64,000 nt of DNA from Dichotomocladium elegans (GCA_025716815.1 JAIXMN010000008.1:496001-560000); one strand, 5' to 3'. Positions 1 to 11,559 are shown, counted from the first letter of the stretch. Notes: generated by a model from the letters alone, not told the origin. Translations and numbers: made by a program.

Positions 1-354
1 AAGAACGGTTTGGAGTCCTATGCCTACAACCTCCGCAACACTCTCCAGGAGGAGAAGGTTGCTTCTGCCCTCGATGAGGCCGACAAGACCAAGCTCACCG
101 CTGCCGTCGATGAGGCCATCAAGTGGCTCGACGACTCCCAGGAGGCTTCCAAGGAGGAGTATGAGAGCAAGCAGAAGGAGCTTGAGGAGATCGCCAACCC
201 CATCATGATGAAGATGTACCAGCAGGCTGGCGGTGCTCCTGGTGCTGCTCCTGGTGGTTTCCCCGGTGCTGCTCCCGGCGGTTTCCCTGGCGCTGCCCCC
301 GGTGGTGCTTCGGCTGCTGACAACGATGGTCCTTCTATTGAGGAGGTCGATTAA
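1..354 (+). CDS. SSA: HSP70 cytosolic chaperone, C-terminal fragment
   Basis: This is the 3' end of a cytosolic Hsp70 gene; the start lies outside the window and the frame is open from base 1. The visible 117 codons cover the helical lid, beginning [15 protein letters not shown], a very conserved Hsp70 stretch. A Gly/Ala/Pro/Phe-rich tail with repeats of the type GGFPGAAP follows, and the protein ends in IEEVD. The EEVD terminus marks cytosolic/nuclear Hsp70 and binds TPR co-chaperones such as Sti1/Hop. Codon use is strongly biased to C-ending codons, as expected for a highly expressed gene. The ATPase and substrate-binding domains are off the window, so which paralogue this is cannot be told. 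Confidence 0.95.
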   Translation, partial: KNGLESYAYNLRNTLQEEKVASALDEADKTKLTAAVDEAIKWLDDSQEASKEEYESKQKELEEIANPIMMKMYQQAGGAPGAAPGGFPGAAPGGFPGAAPGGASAADNDGPSIEEVD

Positions 355-1444
355 GCAACTCGCACTCCGAAAATTCATACAAACATACAAAAGTGGCCTA
401 GCTAGTATTGCAACAACTTGTTTAGACTCTCACACTCACACACACTCACACACACTCACACCTTTTTCTTTTTCTTCCTCCAAAAATCCCCTCCAACAAC
501 CACTCTAAATTCTCTGAATTGTTATAATATGTGTATAAAGTGCTTCTAGTAAGAGAAAGATATATACAGCGACCGCTACAACTTTACTCGAGCGCAAGTG
601 CAGCGATATTGGTTCTGATAGCCATATAGTGAAAAATGTTTGACCATAAGAATAGATATGCCTAGGCAGACTTCATACATGCCGAAGCCTGGCTGACTGT
701 GCTGGACTAGGCAAATGCGGGCGTAACGTCATCAAAACAGTATGATGTTCCTTTTTCTCTTTTTTGGGGAGAAGAGGGCCGGTCCATCAACAATCCCAAG
801 CAATTTTTCCAATGCGAAAGCAAGCGGTTTACCTGCTTGAGTATTTAACAGGCATTACCTGTTTCGCTAAATCGGGAGCCAGCAGTTTTTAACGTACATA
901 TTCGTTCGTCATGAATGGGTACTCTCCCTCCCTCTCTTGTATAACCCAGTCTGTCGCGCAAAGGATTCTATGTTCGACGATAACTGAAGTGCATACGCAT
1001 TTTCCTTCATACAACTGATTTAATCCAGTTGTAACAATAATAATAAACAGAGTCTAAGAAAACCGGATCTACACCTACATGTTGCAGACTGTAAAAATAG
1101 ATTCATTCTTGGCATAAATAATCTGGATCTGTTTAATGGTTGCAGCGATCGTGCTTTTTGGGTTTTTTCTTTTTTTCGTAAGACATACATTATCTGTCGC
1201 ATTATATTATTTCGTTTACGATAAGCTATAATAAAACAGAAAAGGGCTGGCTCGAGCTTGTGACCGCTGCCCTTTTTGCTGCTCGAAGAAGTTCAAGGCG
1301 ACCAAATGTTGGGTGTTTATTTGTAATCTATTTGTTGATAGGCCTACTAGCAACATAATCTTTTGTGTGGTCTTATGGGCTGCAGATACAACGTCGACCC
1401 ATGACAAGACGAGTACCTGTCTTGAGCTGTCGATGTCCAATACG
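355..1444. other. Non-coding interval, HSP70 3' region to secreted-protein promoter
   Basis: About 1.1 kb without a convincing gene. It holds the AT-rich HSP70 3' UTR, a short ACACACTC microsatellite at 431-461 and scattered AT-rich sequence. The ORFs present are short and have no recognisable protein features. Confidence 0.5.
431..461. repeat. CA-rich microsatellite
   Basis: Tandem units of the type CACACACTCA follow the HSP70 stop codon by about 75 nt, probably in the 3' UTR. It is simple-sequence DNA with no evidence of function. Confidence 0.8.
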
Positions 1445-1453
1445 TATATAAAA
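1445..1453 (+). promoter_or_regulatory. TATA box of the secreted repeat protein gene
   Basis: TATATAAAA lies 56 nt before the chosen ATG at 1509, a normal spacing for a strongly expressed Pol II gene with a short 5' UTR. The match is read directly from sequence; its use is inferred. Confidence 0.6.
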
Positions 1454-1508
1454 CCAATGTATCATGAACGAAGATGAAACCCTGTCCTCGCACACTTATA
1501 TACACACA

Positions 1509-3212
1509 ATGCGTCCAACTCTTTCTCTTTCTCTTGCAGCAGCTATGACGCTCGCCACGATGGCTCAGGCCAGCCCCCTGGTGGCCCGCAATGGTGACCA
1601 CAGCAAGTCCAGTGAAGTGTCTGACCACTCCTACAATCCGTTCTCCATCTTCCGGTTTCCTTTCAAGAGCTTTAAGGACCTTCATCTCGAAGATGCCTAT
1701 GTGCTCCCTGTTGTCGTAGAGGGTCCTTCTAGCGACGGTGATAGCTATAAGCATTCCGGTAGGAACTCCCACCATAACGACCATTACGACGGCAAGGATG
1801 GAAAGGATGGAAAGGATGACAAAGACGGCAAGGATGGAAAGGATGGAAAGGATGACAAAGACGGCAAGGATGGAAAGGATGACAAAGACGGCAAGGATGG
1901 AAAGGATGACAAAGACGGCAAGGATGGGAAGGATGGCAAGGATGGCAAGGATGACGGCCATGACAAGGACGGGAAGGATGACGGCCATGACAAGGACGGG
2001 AAGGATGACAACTATGATAAGGATGACAAGGACGGAAAATATGGTAAAGATGGAAGTTATGGAGATCATGGCAAGGATTACGACTATGGCAAGGATGACG
2101 GCTATGACAAGGACGGGAAGGATGACAGCTATGATAAGAATGGCAAGGACGACGGCTATGGCAAGGACGGAAAAGATGGTAAAGATGGAAGCTACGGAGA
2201 GCATGGCAAGGATGACGGCTATGGCAAGGATGACGGCTATGGCAAGGACGGAAAAGATGGTAAAGATGGAAGCTACGGAGAGCATGGGAAGGATGACGGC
2301 AATGGCAAGAATGACGGCTATGGCAAGGACGACGGCTATGGCAAGGACGACGGCTATGGCAAGGACGACGGCTATGGCAAGGACGGAAAAGATGGTAAAG
2401 ATGGAAGCTACGGAGAGCATGGCAAGGATGACGGCTATGGTAAGGATGACGGCTATGGCAAGGATGACGGCTATGGAAAGAACGACGGCTATGGCAAGGA
2501 CGGAAAAGATGGTAAAGATGGAAGCTACGGAGAGCATGGCAAGGATGACGGCTATGGCAAGGATGATGGCTATGGCAAGGATGACGGCTATGGCAAGGAT
2601 GACGGCTATGGCAAGGATGATGGCTATGGCAAGGATGATGGCTATGGCAAGGATGATGGCTATGGCAAGGATGACGGTTATGGCAAGGATGACGGCTATG
2701 GAAAGAACGACGGCTATGGCAAGGACGGAAAAGATGGTAAAGATGGAAGCTACGGAGAGCATGGCAAGGATGACGGCTATGGCAAGGATGACGGCTATGG
2801 CAAGGATGACGGCTATGGCAAGGATGATGGCTATGGCAAGGATGATGGCTATGGCAAGAATGATGGCTATGGCAAGAATGACGGCTATGGCAAGGATGAC
2901 GGCTATGGCAAGGATGACGGCTATGGCAAGGATGATGGCTATGGCAAGGATGATGGCTATGGCAAGGATGACGGCTATGGCAAGGATGATGGCTATGGCA
3001 AAGATGATGGCTATGGCAAGGATGATGGCTATGGCAAGGATGATGGCTATGGCAAGGATGATGGCTATGGCAAGGATGATGGCTATGGCAAGGATGATGG
3101 CTATGGCAAGTATGACGGCTACGACAAGGATGGTAGTTATGGCAAGGACGGCAAGGATCACAAAGATGGCTATGAAGCTGTTGGCGACGGGTCCGTGGGA
3201 TATTCGTCCTAG
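1509..3212 (+). CDS. Secreted Lys/Asp/Gly/Tyr tandem-repeat protein
   Basis: A 567-residue protein. I chose the ATG at 1509, not the in-frame ATG at 1464, because it begins a clean signal peptide (MRPTLSLSLAAAMTLATMAQA, probable cut after AQA) and lies just below a TATA box. Residues from about 35 to 95 are non-repetitive. The rest is low complexity: first KDG/KDD tripeptides, then dozens of GYGKDD hexapeptides. A higher-order unit (KDGKDGKDGSYGEHG followed by a variable number of GYGKDD) recurs five times, with a degenerate sixth copy at the start. There are no cysteines in the repeat, no membrane anchor and no catalytic motif. A wall, matrix or adhesive role is possible but only a guess. 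The minisatellite should be length-variable between strains. Confidence 0.75.
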   Translation: MRPTLSLSLAAAMTLATMAQASPLVARNGDHSKSSEVSDHSYNPFSIFRFPFKSFKDLHLEDAYVLPVVVEGPSSDGDSYKHSGRNSHHNDHYDGKDGKDGKDDKDGKDGKDGKDDKDGKDGKDDKDGKDGKDDKDGKDGKDGKDGKDDGHDKDGKDDGHDKDGKDDNYDKDDKDGKYGKDGSYGDHGKDYDYGKDDGYDKDGKDDSYDKNGKDDGYGKDGKDGKDGSYGEHGKDDGYGKDDGYGKDGKDGKDGSYGEHGKDDGNGKNDGYGKDDGYGKDDGYGKDDGYGKDGKDGKDGSYGEHGKDDGYGKDDGYGKDDGYGKNDGYGKDGKDGKDGSYGEHGKDDGYGKDDGYGKDDGYGKDDGYGKDDGYGKDDGYGKDDGYGKDDGYGKDDGYGKNDGYGKDGKDGKDGSYGEHGKDDGYGKDDGYGKDDGYGKDDGYGKDDGYGKNDGYGKNDGYGKDDGYGKDDGYGKDDGYGKDDGYGKDDGYGKDDGYGKDDGYGKDDGYGKDDGYGKDDGYGKDDGYGKDDGYGKYDGYDKDGSYGKDGKDHKDGYEAVGDGSVGYSS

Positions 3213-3256
3213 ATATGTCTCAATGAGTCTTTCCAAATTCCACACTCGTATGAATC

Positions 3257-3262
3257 AATAAA
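3257..3262 (+). terminator. AATAAA polyadenylation signal
   Basis: An AATAAA hexamer 45 nt after the stop codon of the secreted repeat protein. Confidence 0.55.
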
Positions 3263-3417
3263 GAATTATTATAAAGACTACATTATCTTTTATACGGTAG
3301 CATCACATCGTTTTAATTTTATCTCGCCCTCTGACTCCGTGAATTGCGATAACGATGATTTTGATGGGAGAAATATCCTTGAACGTCTTGCAAAGGAAAA
3401 GACATGGGTAGGACGAG

Positions 3418-3448
3418 GTGTCCGCGGCTAAATGCAAGCCGCGGACAC
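3418..3448. repeat. Perfect 12-bp inverted repeat (hairpin)
   Basis: GTGTCCGCGGCT and its exact complement AGCCGCGGACAC are separated by the 7-nt loop AAATGCA. The GC-rich stem stands out in AT-rich intergenic DNA between the secreted repeat protein and the sorting nexin. It could be a binding site for a dimeric regulator or an RNA hairpin in the sorting-nexin leader; nothing here decides which. Confidence 0.8.
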
Positions 3449-3577
3449 AAGGCCACCTTAGGACTCCCGTTTTTCGCTGAGCTTTTGATGCAAGCACCGG
3501 TATTTTCTTTCTCTTTTTCCCTTCCTTAGCACTCCCATACCCATACATTTTCTCTCATTCGTTGTGTCTCTTTTTCC

Positions 3578-5459
3578 ATGCCGCAGAAATCTTGCAACTG
3601 CGCCATCGATCGCCTGCTCCGCCAAGACGTCGCTTATATATTCATTACTGGTGCGCAAAAGCAATCAGACACTCCTACCAGCAAGAATTATATCACATAC
3701 ACCATTCGTATCAATGTATTTTCCCTTTGCTTATATAGCATCGAATCAGCGATACAATAACTTTTACTCTATAGGATATCGAGACAAAGCGACGATACAG
3801 CGAATTCGAGTCGCTTCGTAAAGCGCTCTGTCACCTGCATCCCACGCTCATTGTTCCTCCCATTCCTGAAAAACATACGCTGAGTAAGCTCCCGTTTCGT
3901 TTCTTTGTGCTTGTCGCCGCTCGAATATATTACCTTCTAAATGCCATATAAATTGTAGTGGATTATGCCGCATTGCAGACACGAGTTAAGAATGACCTTG
4001 CCATGATAGAGAAGAGAAAGCGAATGCTACAGACGTTTCTAAACAGGGTCGCTGGGCACCCTGAGCTTGGCCGAGACCATGTTTTCCACCGGTTCTTGGA
4101 GAGCGGTGTTGTCTGGGTAAAGTATTACCGTATGCTAAAGATCAACTACCACTTTTCCCTTGACTAAAACTGCCTAGTCGGACGTTCTTCATTCGCCACC
4201 GTTGTCGGTGCTGCCTAAGAATCCGCTTCAAATGGTGGTCAGCAAAGACCCCAGCATCCAGTCCCGCAGCGCCGTCCTATCCGGCAATTTAATTCCTATC
4301 CCACCACCTGCTTATCCCTTGAAGTCGCCAGACCCACGCTTTGAAGAATCGGAAAAGTTTACCTTCCGAATCGCCAATTACATGAGCAATAACCTTGACA
4401 AGAGCCAGCGCAAGGTTATACGCCGACTTGGAGGTATGTTTTGGGATGCAAGGAAGCACATTGTTTAGATAATGCTGAGTTGATACGGTTTGAGTTGTCT
4501 ATTCCTCATAGAGCTGGCGAACGATTATGCAGAATTGGGAGCGGTGTATAATGGATTTAGTTTGAATGAATCTGGCTCGCTAGCAAACGGGATCGAGAAA
4601 ATCGGTCAGGCTGTCGATGCTTCTTACACTGAGACTGCCAATATGGTATGTAAAAGATTGCATCAAAGGCAGATATGCTTCTGATGCTCTTAGGTAGGTT
4701 ACTTCTTTGGAGGGCGAATTTTCTGAGCCAATTCAGGAACATTCGCAATTCGCACACATCATAAAGGAAGTTCTGCGCTTTCGCCATCGCAAACACGCGC
4801 AGGTGGAGATGATTGAGGATATGCTTCAGAGTAAAATGGAGACTCTGGATATGCTTCAAGATATGGAAAGCGAAGCACGGCGTCTGGAACATGCCTTGAG
4901 CGGCAATGACGCCAGCACCAATGAAGTGGATGATTCTCAGCAAAGCGTAGACAATGACGATCCATTTGCGCGGAATGTCGATCACAGATCCCATCCCAGG
5001 AGAGCTGCAAAAACATGGTCCCGACCAATGCGAATGGTGAATGCTGTTGGACATTCGCTTCAGGGCATGATTGATGTCGATCCCGAAGCTACACGCCGCA
5101 ACCAGATCGGAAAGACAAAAGATGCCATGGAAGTGGTAAGCCGCCGTTGTTATGATTTGAGTAGCATCTGCGGCCATACTCAGATATGCTGGTAGCTCCA
5201 AGAGGCGTTGGATATTGCCCGAAAAGATTTAGCTGGTGCCTCTTCAGAACTACAAGAAGAACTGGATCGATTTCAAAAGGAAAAGATCCGGGACCTAAGG
5301 GACATGCTGATTGCGTATGCAAAAATCCACATCCGCTATTGCCAAAAGGTAGGATACAAATATATTCGTGCTTTTGAGTTATGAATGCTTATATGGGCGG
5401 CTGTAGAATCTCGAATCATGGCAGGAGGCTCGCGCTGAAGTAGAAAAGATCCAGATCTG
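3578..5459 (+). CDS. SNX41: Sorting nexin, Snx41/Atg20 type (PX-BAR)
   Basis: A multi-exon gene for a PX-BAR sorting nexin acting at endosomes in retrieval and selective autophagy, usually paired with Snx4. Joined exons show a PX domain: NYITYTIRIN, then ETKRRYSEFESLRKAL (phosphoinositide-binding RRYSEF), then LIVPPIPEKHTL, DYAALQTRV, RKRMLQTFLNRV and SDVLHSPPLSVLPKNPL. This order is typical of Snx41/Atg20 and less like Snx4. The rest is a helical BAR region, including IANYMSNNLDKSQRKVIRRLGELANDY in pieces, ending AEVEKIQI with TGA at 5457-5459. Introns near 3716-3774, 3892-3957, 4119-4179, 4434-4511, 4646-4694, 5136-5200 and 5348-5406 all have GT-AG ends. The ATG at 3578 is the earliest supportable start; a further N-terminal exon cannot be excluded. 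Confidence 0.8.
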
Positions 5460-5659
5460 AAGCTTTAACCTCTTTCACCATATAGTTCTCATCCACGACA
5501 TCCCTCACTCGACAAAGAAATTCATTTGTAATGTATACATATATTCCTCCATTCTTTGCATATAACCTTGTACTGTAGTCACGATCATACAAAATGCTCT
5601 GCACGTAAAGCCGACCCCTACAAAAATGGAGGAAGTAGTAAATATGAGGATCTTGCTTT

Positions 5660-7324
5660 TCAGATCCAGAGTTTTTGGAACGCTTCCTCGATCTTGAACT
5701 GTTTTTCTACATAGTCGACCATATCTAGTACAATAATTCAGTTATCAACCACACTAAAAGATCAGATATGTCCCTGATATATACGTATCTATACCTACCA
5801 TCTCCATAATGCTGTCGAAGATCAATGTCCGAAGGAAGTTTGTCATGTGCGCGTGCCTCGTCACGGTTCATACACACCGCATTAAGATAGCTTAGAGGTT
5901 TGGTGCGATCCCACCGTGCCAAAGTTAGTCGATCCTGGGGCCCTGAGATGACGCTCTTGCCATGCCATATCTCTTCAATGATGTAGATGGCGTCGTGCAC
6001 AGTAAATGGATATGTACTATATTGGTTACGGCACGTATATGAGTACGCAGGGATGCTCCTTTTTGCATGCTACGGTACCTGTTGTAGAACTTAGTTTCTC
6101 GTTCACTCGACTCATGTACGACACGATTGTAGAAATTATCCTTGATCCTGATGGGTTGGGCAGGCAAAGCAGCAAATTCTGCCAGATGAAGGAGAATATG
6201 CGTAGCAATAGCCATTCCGAACATACTACCGATAGGGCCGAGAGAGGGCAAATGCCGTGTGCGGAAATTGTCGATGAACCCATTCTTAATTCCCTCTGGT
6301 ATGTCATCAGTAAAAAAGAAATCCCGGCTCTCTGATCTCTTTAATACCTGCTGCCAAGGGTTTCTCCATGCTAAAAGCGACAGGAATACCGCGATCAATC
6401 TTGAGCATCTTTAGACGCCTTCGGTATGCACGAGCCAATGGATCCTCTAACATGACACATTATTATGGCCAGCCGTAAACAATATTACACATTACCCAGC
6501 CTTACCTAATGTGTCGCTCACGTCAGCAATCTGAATACGGGTAGGATCTGCTTTCGCACCAGGACTCATACATGAAATCACCTTGATGTTATTGGCGTGA
6601 CAATATTGGGCCAATTCCAGCTTGTCGTCTAAATTGCTGACGGTGTCAACAACATAGACGGGGTGACCTTTTTCTCGACATGATGAGAACACATGTTCCG
6701 GTATCTCAATCCATAGAAAAAAGGCTTACCATCTAGTAACCGGTTCATAGTGCCTGGTGCCAGTCTTTCTGTAAAGCATTCGACCTTTGTAAAAGGAGCA
6801 ATTTCACGGAAATGCTTTTGAAGCACGTCGACCTTACTCAGGCCGATATCTTCCAGTTCAGCCACTGCATGGTTGGCCATGGTGCGACGGGTGAGTCTCG
6901 CCGGGTCAATGAGTCGCAGGTGTTGCACACCCGACCGGAGGAGCATGAGGGCTGCCCACGAGCCGACGCTTCCAGCGCCTACCACAATGACGAATGCTCG
7001 ACGAACACGTGCGACACCGTCCTCGCCGAGAAACGCAATATTACGGGCCAATTGTTCTTGAATGAGTGTCTCGTCATAATCTATTGCCTGCTGCCGGATG
7101 GTTCCGAGTGGAGTGAGTTCGACATGGCGGAAGCTGGTGGCTTCTTCTTCCTTGAGCAGTGCATGTTTGAGCGCATTCGATTTTGAACGTCGCTGACGTG
7201 CTTGGTAACCGAGAATCGCAGCAGCGGTGATTGCTGAGGCGGCAGTGGCCGTTACAGTTAATCTCACAGCATCCTCATGTCGATCGATAAAGCGTGTAAC
7301 AGACTGAGGTAATTCAATGGGCAT
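5660..7324 (-). CDS. TCD1: tRNA threonylcarbamoyladenosine dehydratase (Tcd/TcdA, ThiF-E1 family)
   Basis: An E1-like ATP-dependent enzyme that cyclises t6A37 in ANN-decoding tRNAs to ct6A; yeast Tcd1 and Tcd2 sit on the mitochondrial outer membrane. The N-terminus carries a hydrophobic segment at residues 20-40 (LTVTATAASAITAAAILGY), as expected for that anchor. The nucleotide-binding motif follows (VVGAGSVGSWAALMLLRSG, then RLIDPARLTRRTMANHAV). After introns come KPVYVVDTVSNLDDK, CMSPGAKADPTRIQIADVSDT and EDPLARAYRRRLK, then HLPSLGPIGSMFGMAIATH. The last exon ends EEAFQKLWI (stop at 5660-5662). Oddity: the conserved EKP motif and the downstream frame are out of register by one base at a GGG run (6358-6360), most simply one extra base. 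It is divergent from coatomer gamma. Confidence 0.85.
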
Positions 7325-7508
7325 AAGAAGTTGCTGAGGTAAAAAGGGTTATTGTAGGAAAAACATTTTGCATACATTTAACGGGCGGAATGATAATTGG
7401 GCGCCTTATGACAGTTTTTAACGTCTTCACTGCTCAAAGCAGCTGCGAACAACTACAGCAATTCATCATCATCACAAATACGTTTTGGCAGGACAAAGAA
7501 TCGATGGA

Positions 7509-7982
7509 TTATTCAGGAAGACCCTGTTTATTACAAAAAAATAAGTCGCTTCTTATCGTTGTTAGTAGTAAAGCCACCACTTTTAGGAGATTCATTGTTC
7601 TCCAAACGCTATTCGATTGTGATCGCCCATTTTTTGAGTTCATGGAAACAATTGACATGCCTAAATGCAGCAAGATATTTTTGGAATTCTTGCCTAAACA
7701 GTGCATAACTGTAGACAACATAGATTCGCGTATTGGTTTGGCTTCATAGTGTGGGTGATTGAGTTTCCGAAAGCGCGCGCTTGCGGCAAACTGAATTTCG
7801 TACTCTGTCACTCCCCAAAACGGCAAGTTGAGAGTTTCTCTATTTCCCCCATCTTGGTTCCTAACTTGTGTAAAAGTTAAGCGAATAGCCTTAACCAAAG
7901 TCCCCCTAACATCCTCGGACAACACAGTCTTTTTCAATTCCAACAACATCGACATTCCTTTTCCGGACGATCGTTGATTCAC
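7509..7982 (-). CDS. Hypothetical protein, 157 aa, uncertain
   Basis: An uninterrupted ORF filling most of the 660 bp between the divergent starts of the Tcd gene and coatomer gamma. The first 100 residues are hydrophilic and gene-like (LELKKTVLSEDVRGTLVKAI, FWGVTEYEIQFAASARFRKL); the C-terminal third looks less so. No family is recognised. Its start lies 2 nt from the coatomer ATG on the opposite strand, leaving no room for separate promoters, which argues against it. It could be an intron-containing small gene or chance. Confidence 0.25.
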   Translation of the reverse strand: MNQRSSGKGMSMLLELKKTVLSEDVRGTLVKAIRLTFTQVRNQDGGNRETLNLPFWGVTEYEIQFAASARFRKLNHPHYEAKPIRESMLSTVMHCLGKNSKNILLHLGMSIVSMNSKNGRSQSNSVWRTMNLLKVVALLLTTIRSDLFFCNKQGLPE

Positions 7983-7983
7983 A

Positions 7984-10900
7984 ATGAGCTACGTGAAACG
8001 AGACGAAAGTGCAGGTATGGGACATGACACGATGAAGAGCGATCGGAAGTCGTCTCGCTCACAATGCGTATCCGATTAGTTGGCAATGAACTTGGTCTTT
8101 CCTATCATCTGGATAAGACAACTGTCCTGCAGGAAGCTCGCGTATTCAATGAGTCCCACATCAATGTCAGGAAATGTCGTCTGCTCCTAACCAAGATCGT
8201 CTATTTGCTCTATCTAAGTGGACCTTTTGGAACGAAGGAAGCGACCGACCTTTTCTTCAACGTGATCAAACTCTTCCAATCCAAAGATGTATGTTCATGT
8301 GGATGTGGAGCAGTTTACTACTTTGACTTTTGCTTAGCACACTTATTTTCTCTGTTAGACCTCGTTGCGACAGATGATGTATCTTGTCATTAAAGAAATT
8401 GCTGACACAGCGGAAGATGTGATCATGGTCACTCAATCCCTCATCAAGGATATCCAATCGAAGCAAGATACGATCTATCGCGCCAATGCGATTCGTGCCT
8501 TGTGTCTCATCACGGATGTATGTTCAGAAGGATGACCGATCCCTCCCCCTTTCTTTCTCAAACAATCATTGTACGGGCGCGTATGCCCGCTCATATCTCT
8601 GCACTAGCGTATATGCACTCATGTTCAGCTTGTTACTCTTAGCCATCCATGATCCAAGGGATTGAACGTATTTTGAAGGCCTGTATTGTCGATAAAGTAC
8701 CGTCTGTCTCATCAGCGGCCCTCGTGTCATCGTATCATATCTACGATGTTGCCAAGGATATTGTACGTCGCTGGTCAAATGAAATCCAAGAGGCCGTGCA
8801 TGCACATTCGTCTTCTGGGCTATCGTCAAATTATATATCAAGCTTTGGTAACCAAGCCATGAGCCTGTCAGCGCCTGTGATCTCCAACAGCAATATTTCC
8901 CAGTACCACGCACTTGGCCTGCTTTATCTTGTTCGTCAGCATGATCGAATGGCCGTTGCAAAGTTAGTTCAGACCTTTTCTGGATCCCGGGGGGGAGGAG
9001 GAGGAGGTTTCTTTGGTAGTGGTAGTGGAGGAGGATCTCCGCTCAAGAACCCTGCAGCCGTGTGCTTGCTGATCCGCTGTGCATCCAAAGTAATGGAGGA
9101 GGATCCGAGGTAAAAAAAAAAAAATGGTAACTTCCAAGTAGAAAAATGTAATATGGAAAATGACAATAGTGCCACCCGCCGTATCTACGAGCTTTTGGAC
9201 GGATATCTTAAGCACAAAAGTGATATGGTCAACTTGGAGGCAGCTCGAGCTATTTGCGAAATGCCCGATATGTCATCTAAGGAACTTCAGCCTGCTATCA
9301 CAGGTAAGATGCAGCGTAGGATGACAACTAAAGAAAAAGGAAACCTGATCTTATATAATATATCAAGTCCTTCAATTATTCTTGTCATCACCCAAGCCAA
9401 CACTTCGTTTCGCGGCCATTCGCATTCTCAGCAAGCTCTCACTCACCAATCCTGCTGCGGTAGCACCATGCAACATAGACATGGAAAACCTCATTACCGA
9501 TCGCAACCGCAGCATCGCCACTTTTGCAATCACTACCCTCCTCAAAACGGGTAATGAGGCTTCAGTGGATCGATTAATGAAGCAAATTTCAAGCTTTATG
9601 AGCGAAATATCGGATGAATTTAAGGTGATTGTTGTGGACGCCATCCGTGCTTTATGCTTGAAATTCCCTACGAAGCAGGCAGTGATGCTCTCGTTCCTCA
9701 GCAGCATTCTGAGAGACGAGGGTGGTTATGATTTTAAAAAAGCAGTCGTTGAAGCTATTTTTGATATGGTCAAGTTCATAAGCGACTGCAAGGATATTGG
9801 TAAAGCAGACAAAGATTCGACTATTCGACGATGTAGCGGAAGAAGGCGTACTGACAAGATATGTATGAATAGCCCTTTCACATTTGTGTGAATTCATTGA
9901 GGATTGTGAATTTACGAAGCTGTCGGTACGCATTCTCCATCTCCTTGGTATCGAAGGTCCCAAAACGACGACGCCTACAAAGTACATCCGATATATATAC
10001 AACAGGGTTATCCTTGAGAACTCCCTTGTCCGTGCTGCAGCTGTTAGTGCACTTGCAAAGTTCGGAGTCAACGTGGAGGATCCTCAGGTGAAAAACAGCA
10101 TTCGTGTACTGCTCACCAGGTAAATTGGGGGAGGAATAATGAAGGTCAAAACAATGCGTTAATAGTCGAAACATTTAACTATTAAAAGATGTCTTGACGA
10201 TGTTGACGACGAAGTACGCGATCGTGCAACATTTTATCTATCTCTCATGGAAAATAGCAGCCTTGCTGATGAGTATCTACAGGACGGTACGTAGTTTTGA
10301 GAAAACCAATTTTGTACGTAAGATAGGTGATGTTAATAGGGACACTTATTTGTGGAGCAACAGATGCTACCTTCGCACTTTCCTCTCTTGAACGCCAGCT
10401 CGTGGAATACGTCAACTCACCCCTGGGCAATGATCGAAGATTTGATTTAGAAGCTGTCCCTGTAATCAGCAAAGCTGACGAGGAAGAAGAAATTCGGCGT
10501 AAGTCATTAGTATGCAGAGAAGCCAAATTCAGTGCAGAATGTTAACATGGGCTGAATGCTAGGTGTGCGTGCGGGAGACATTCTACCAATTCCCGTGACG
10601 AACGGAACGACCTCATCCAGAAGTCACTTGGCAGGCAGCCCTGTTCCTAGTAGTGGAAAGGCAATTCCAGTGGCTCCTGCTGGTACTAGCGCTCTCGATC
10701 AGCAAGCAATTTACGCTGAGGAACTCTCCAAGATTCCCGAATTCAGCGCGTACGGCCCACTGTTCAAGAGCTCTATTAAGCCGATCGAGTTAACTGAGAG
10801 CGAGACGGAATACTGCGTACATTGCGTCAAGCATACATTTGCCAACCATGTTGTGTTCCAGTTCAATTGCACAAACACATTGAATGATCAGGTGCTTGAG

Positions 10901-11559
10901 AATGTGCAAATGGTCATGCAGCCCGAGGTGGATGATATGGGTCTAGTTCAAGTGGCTGAAATTCCAGCGGCAAAACTTGAATACGGTGTCAAGCAGTCGA
11001 TCTACGTTGCCTTTGAACAACAAGATTACGCTATTGGTGGTTTCTCATGCACGCTCAAATTTTTGGTGAAGGATTGTGATCCTGTCACCGGCGAAGCTGA
11101 TCCTGAGGGCTATGAAGATGAATACCAAGTTGAGGATACTGAGGTCATCATGGGCGATTATATACGACCAACGTATATTTCCAACTTTGCTGACGAATGG
11201 GAGAAACATGCGGCCAGTGAAGCCATAGAGACGTTTGCATTAGACAAGGAAAAGGCGGCCAGCTTGAAAGGTATGCGTCAAATTATAACCATGGATTCGA
11301 GTTTCTTACATGCAAAAAAGCTGCATGCATCTCCATCCGACAACTTCTGAGTATGCAAGCCCTGGAGGACAGCGCACTCCCGAAGAGCAACACCGTACAC
11401 ACCCTTGTTTTGGCGGGCATGTTTCTGGGTGGCATCAAGGTGCTTGCGCGCTGTAGAATGACCTTCGATGCAGTCAACGGAGTTGCTTTTGAACTAGCAA
11501 TCCGAAATCAAGCCGATGATGACCAAGTGTCTAATTTGATTCTCGGCGCCATTGTCTAA
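7984..11559 (+). CDS. SEC21: Coatomer subunit gamma (COPI coat)
   Basis: The gamma subunit of the COPI coat, which drives Golgi-to-ER and intra-Golgi transport. The first exon is tiny ([10 protein letters not shown]); its intron leads to [20 protein letters not shown] and [20 protein letters not shown], strongly conserved in gamma-COP. HEAT-repeat blocks follow ([64 protein letters not shown]). A linker rich in Ser/Pro/Gly precedes the appendage domain, which ends [15 protein letters not shown] glycine run at about 8990-9040 ([14 protein letters not shown]) is an in-frame insert not usual in the family. About ten short introns are needed; every junction I checked restores frame. One lies at 9801-9883, after CKDI and before ALSHLCEF. 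Confidence 0.93.

Noticed and set aside
1784..3110. Possible CRISPR-like array of regular repeats
   Set aside because: Repeats are contiguous, codon-phased and encode GYGKDD; there are no unique spacers. It is a coding minisatellite in a eukaryote.
1347..3245. 632-codon ORF antisense to the secreted repeat protein
   Set aside because: It is an open-frame shadow of a stop-free repeat: a poly-ILAIAV chain with no start context; the opposite strand has a TATA box, signal peptide and poly(A) signal.
3578..5459. Assignment of the sorting nexin to Snx4
   Set aside because: The KRRYSEF, PPIPEKHT, DYAA and LHSPPLSVLPKN blocks in this order fit Snx41/Atg20 better than Snx4.
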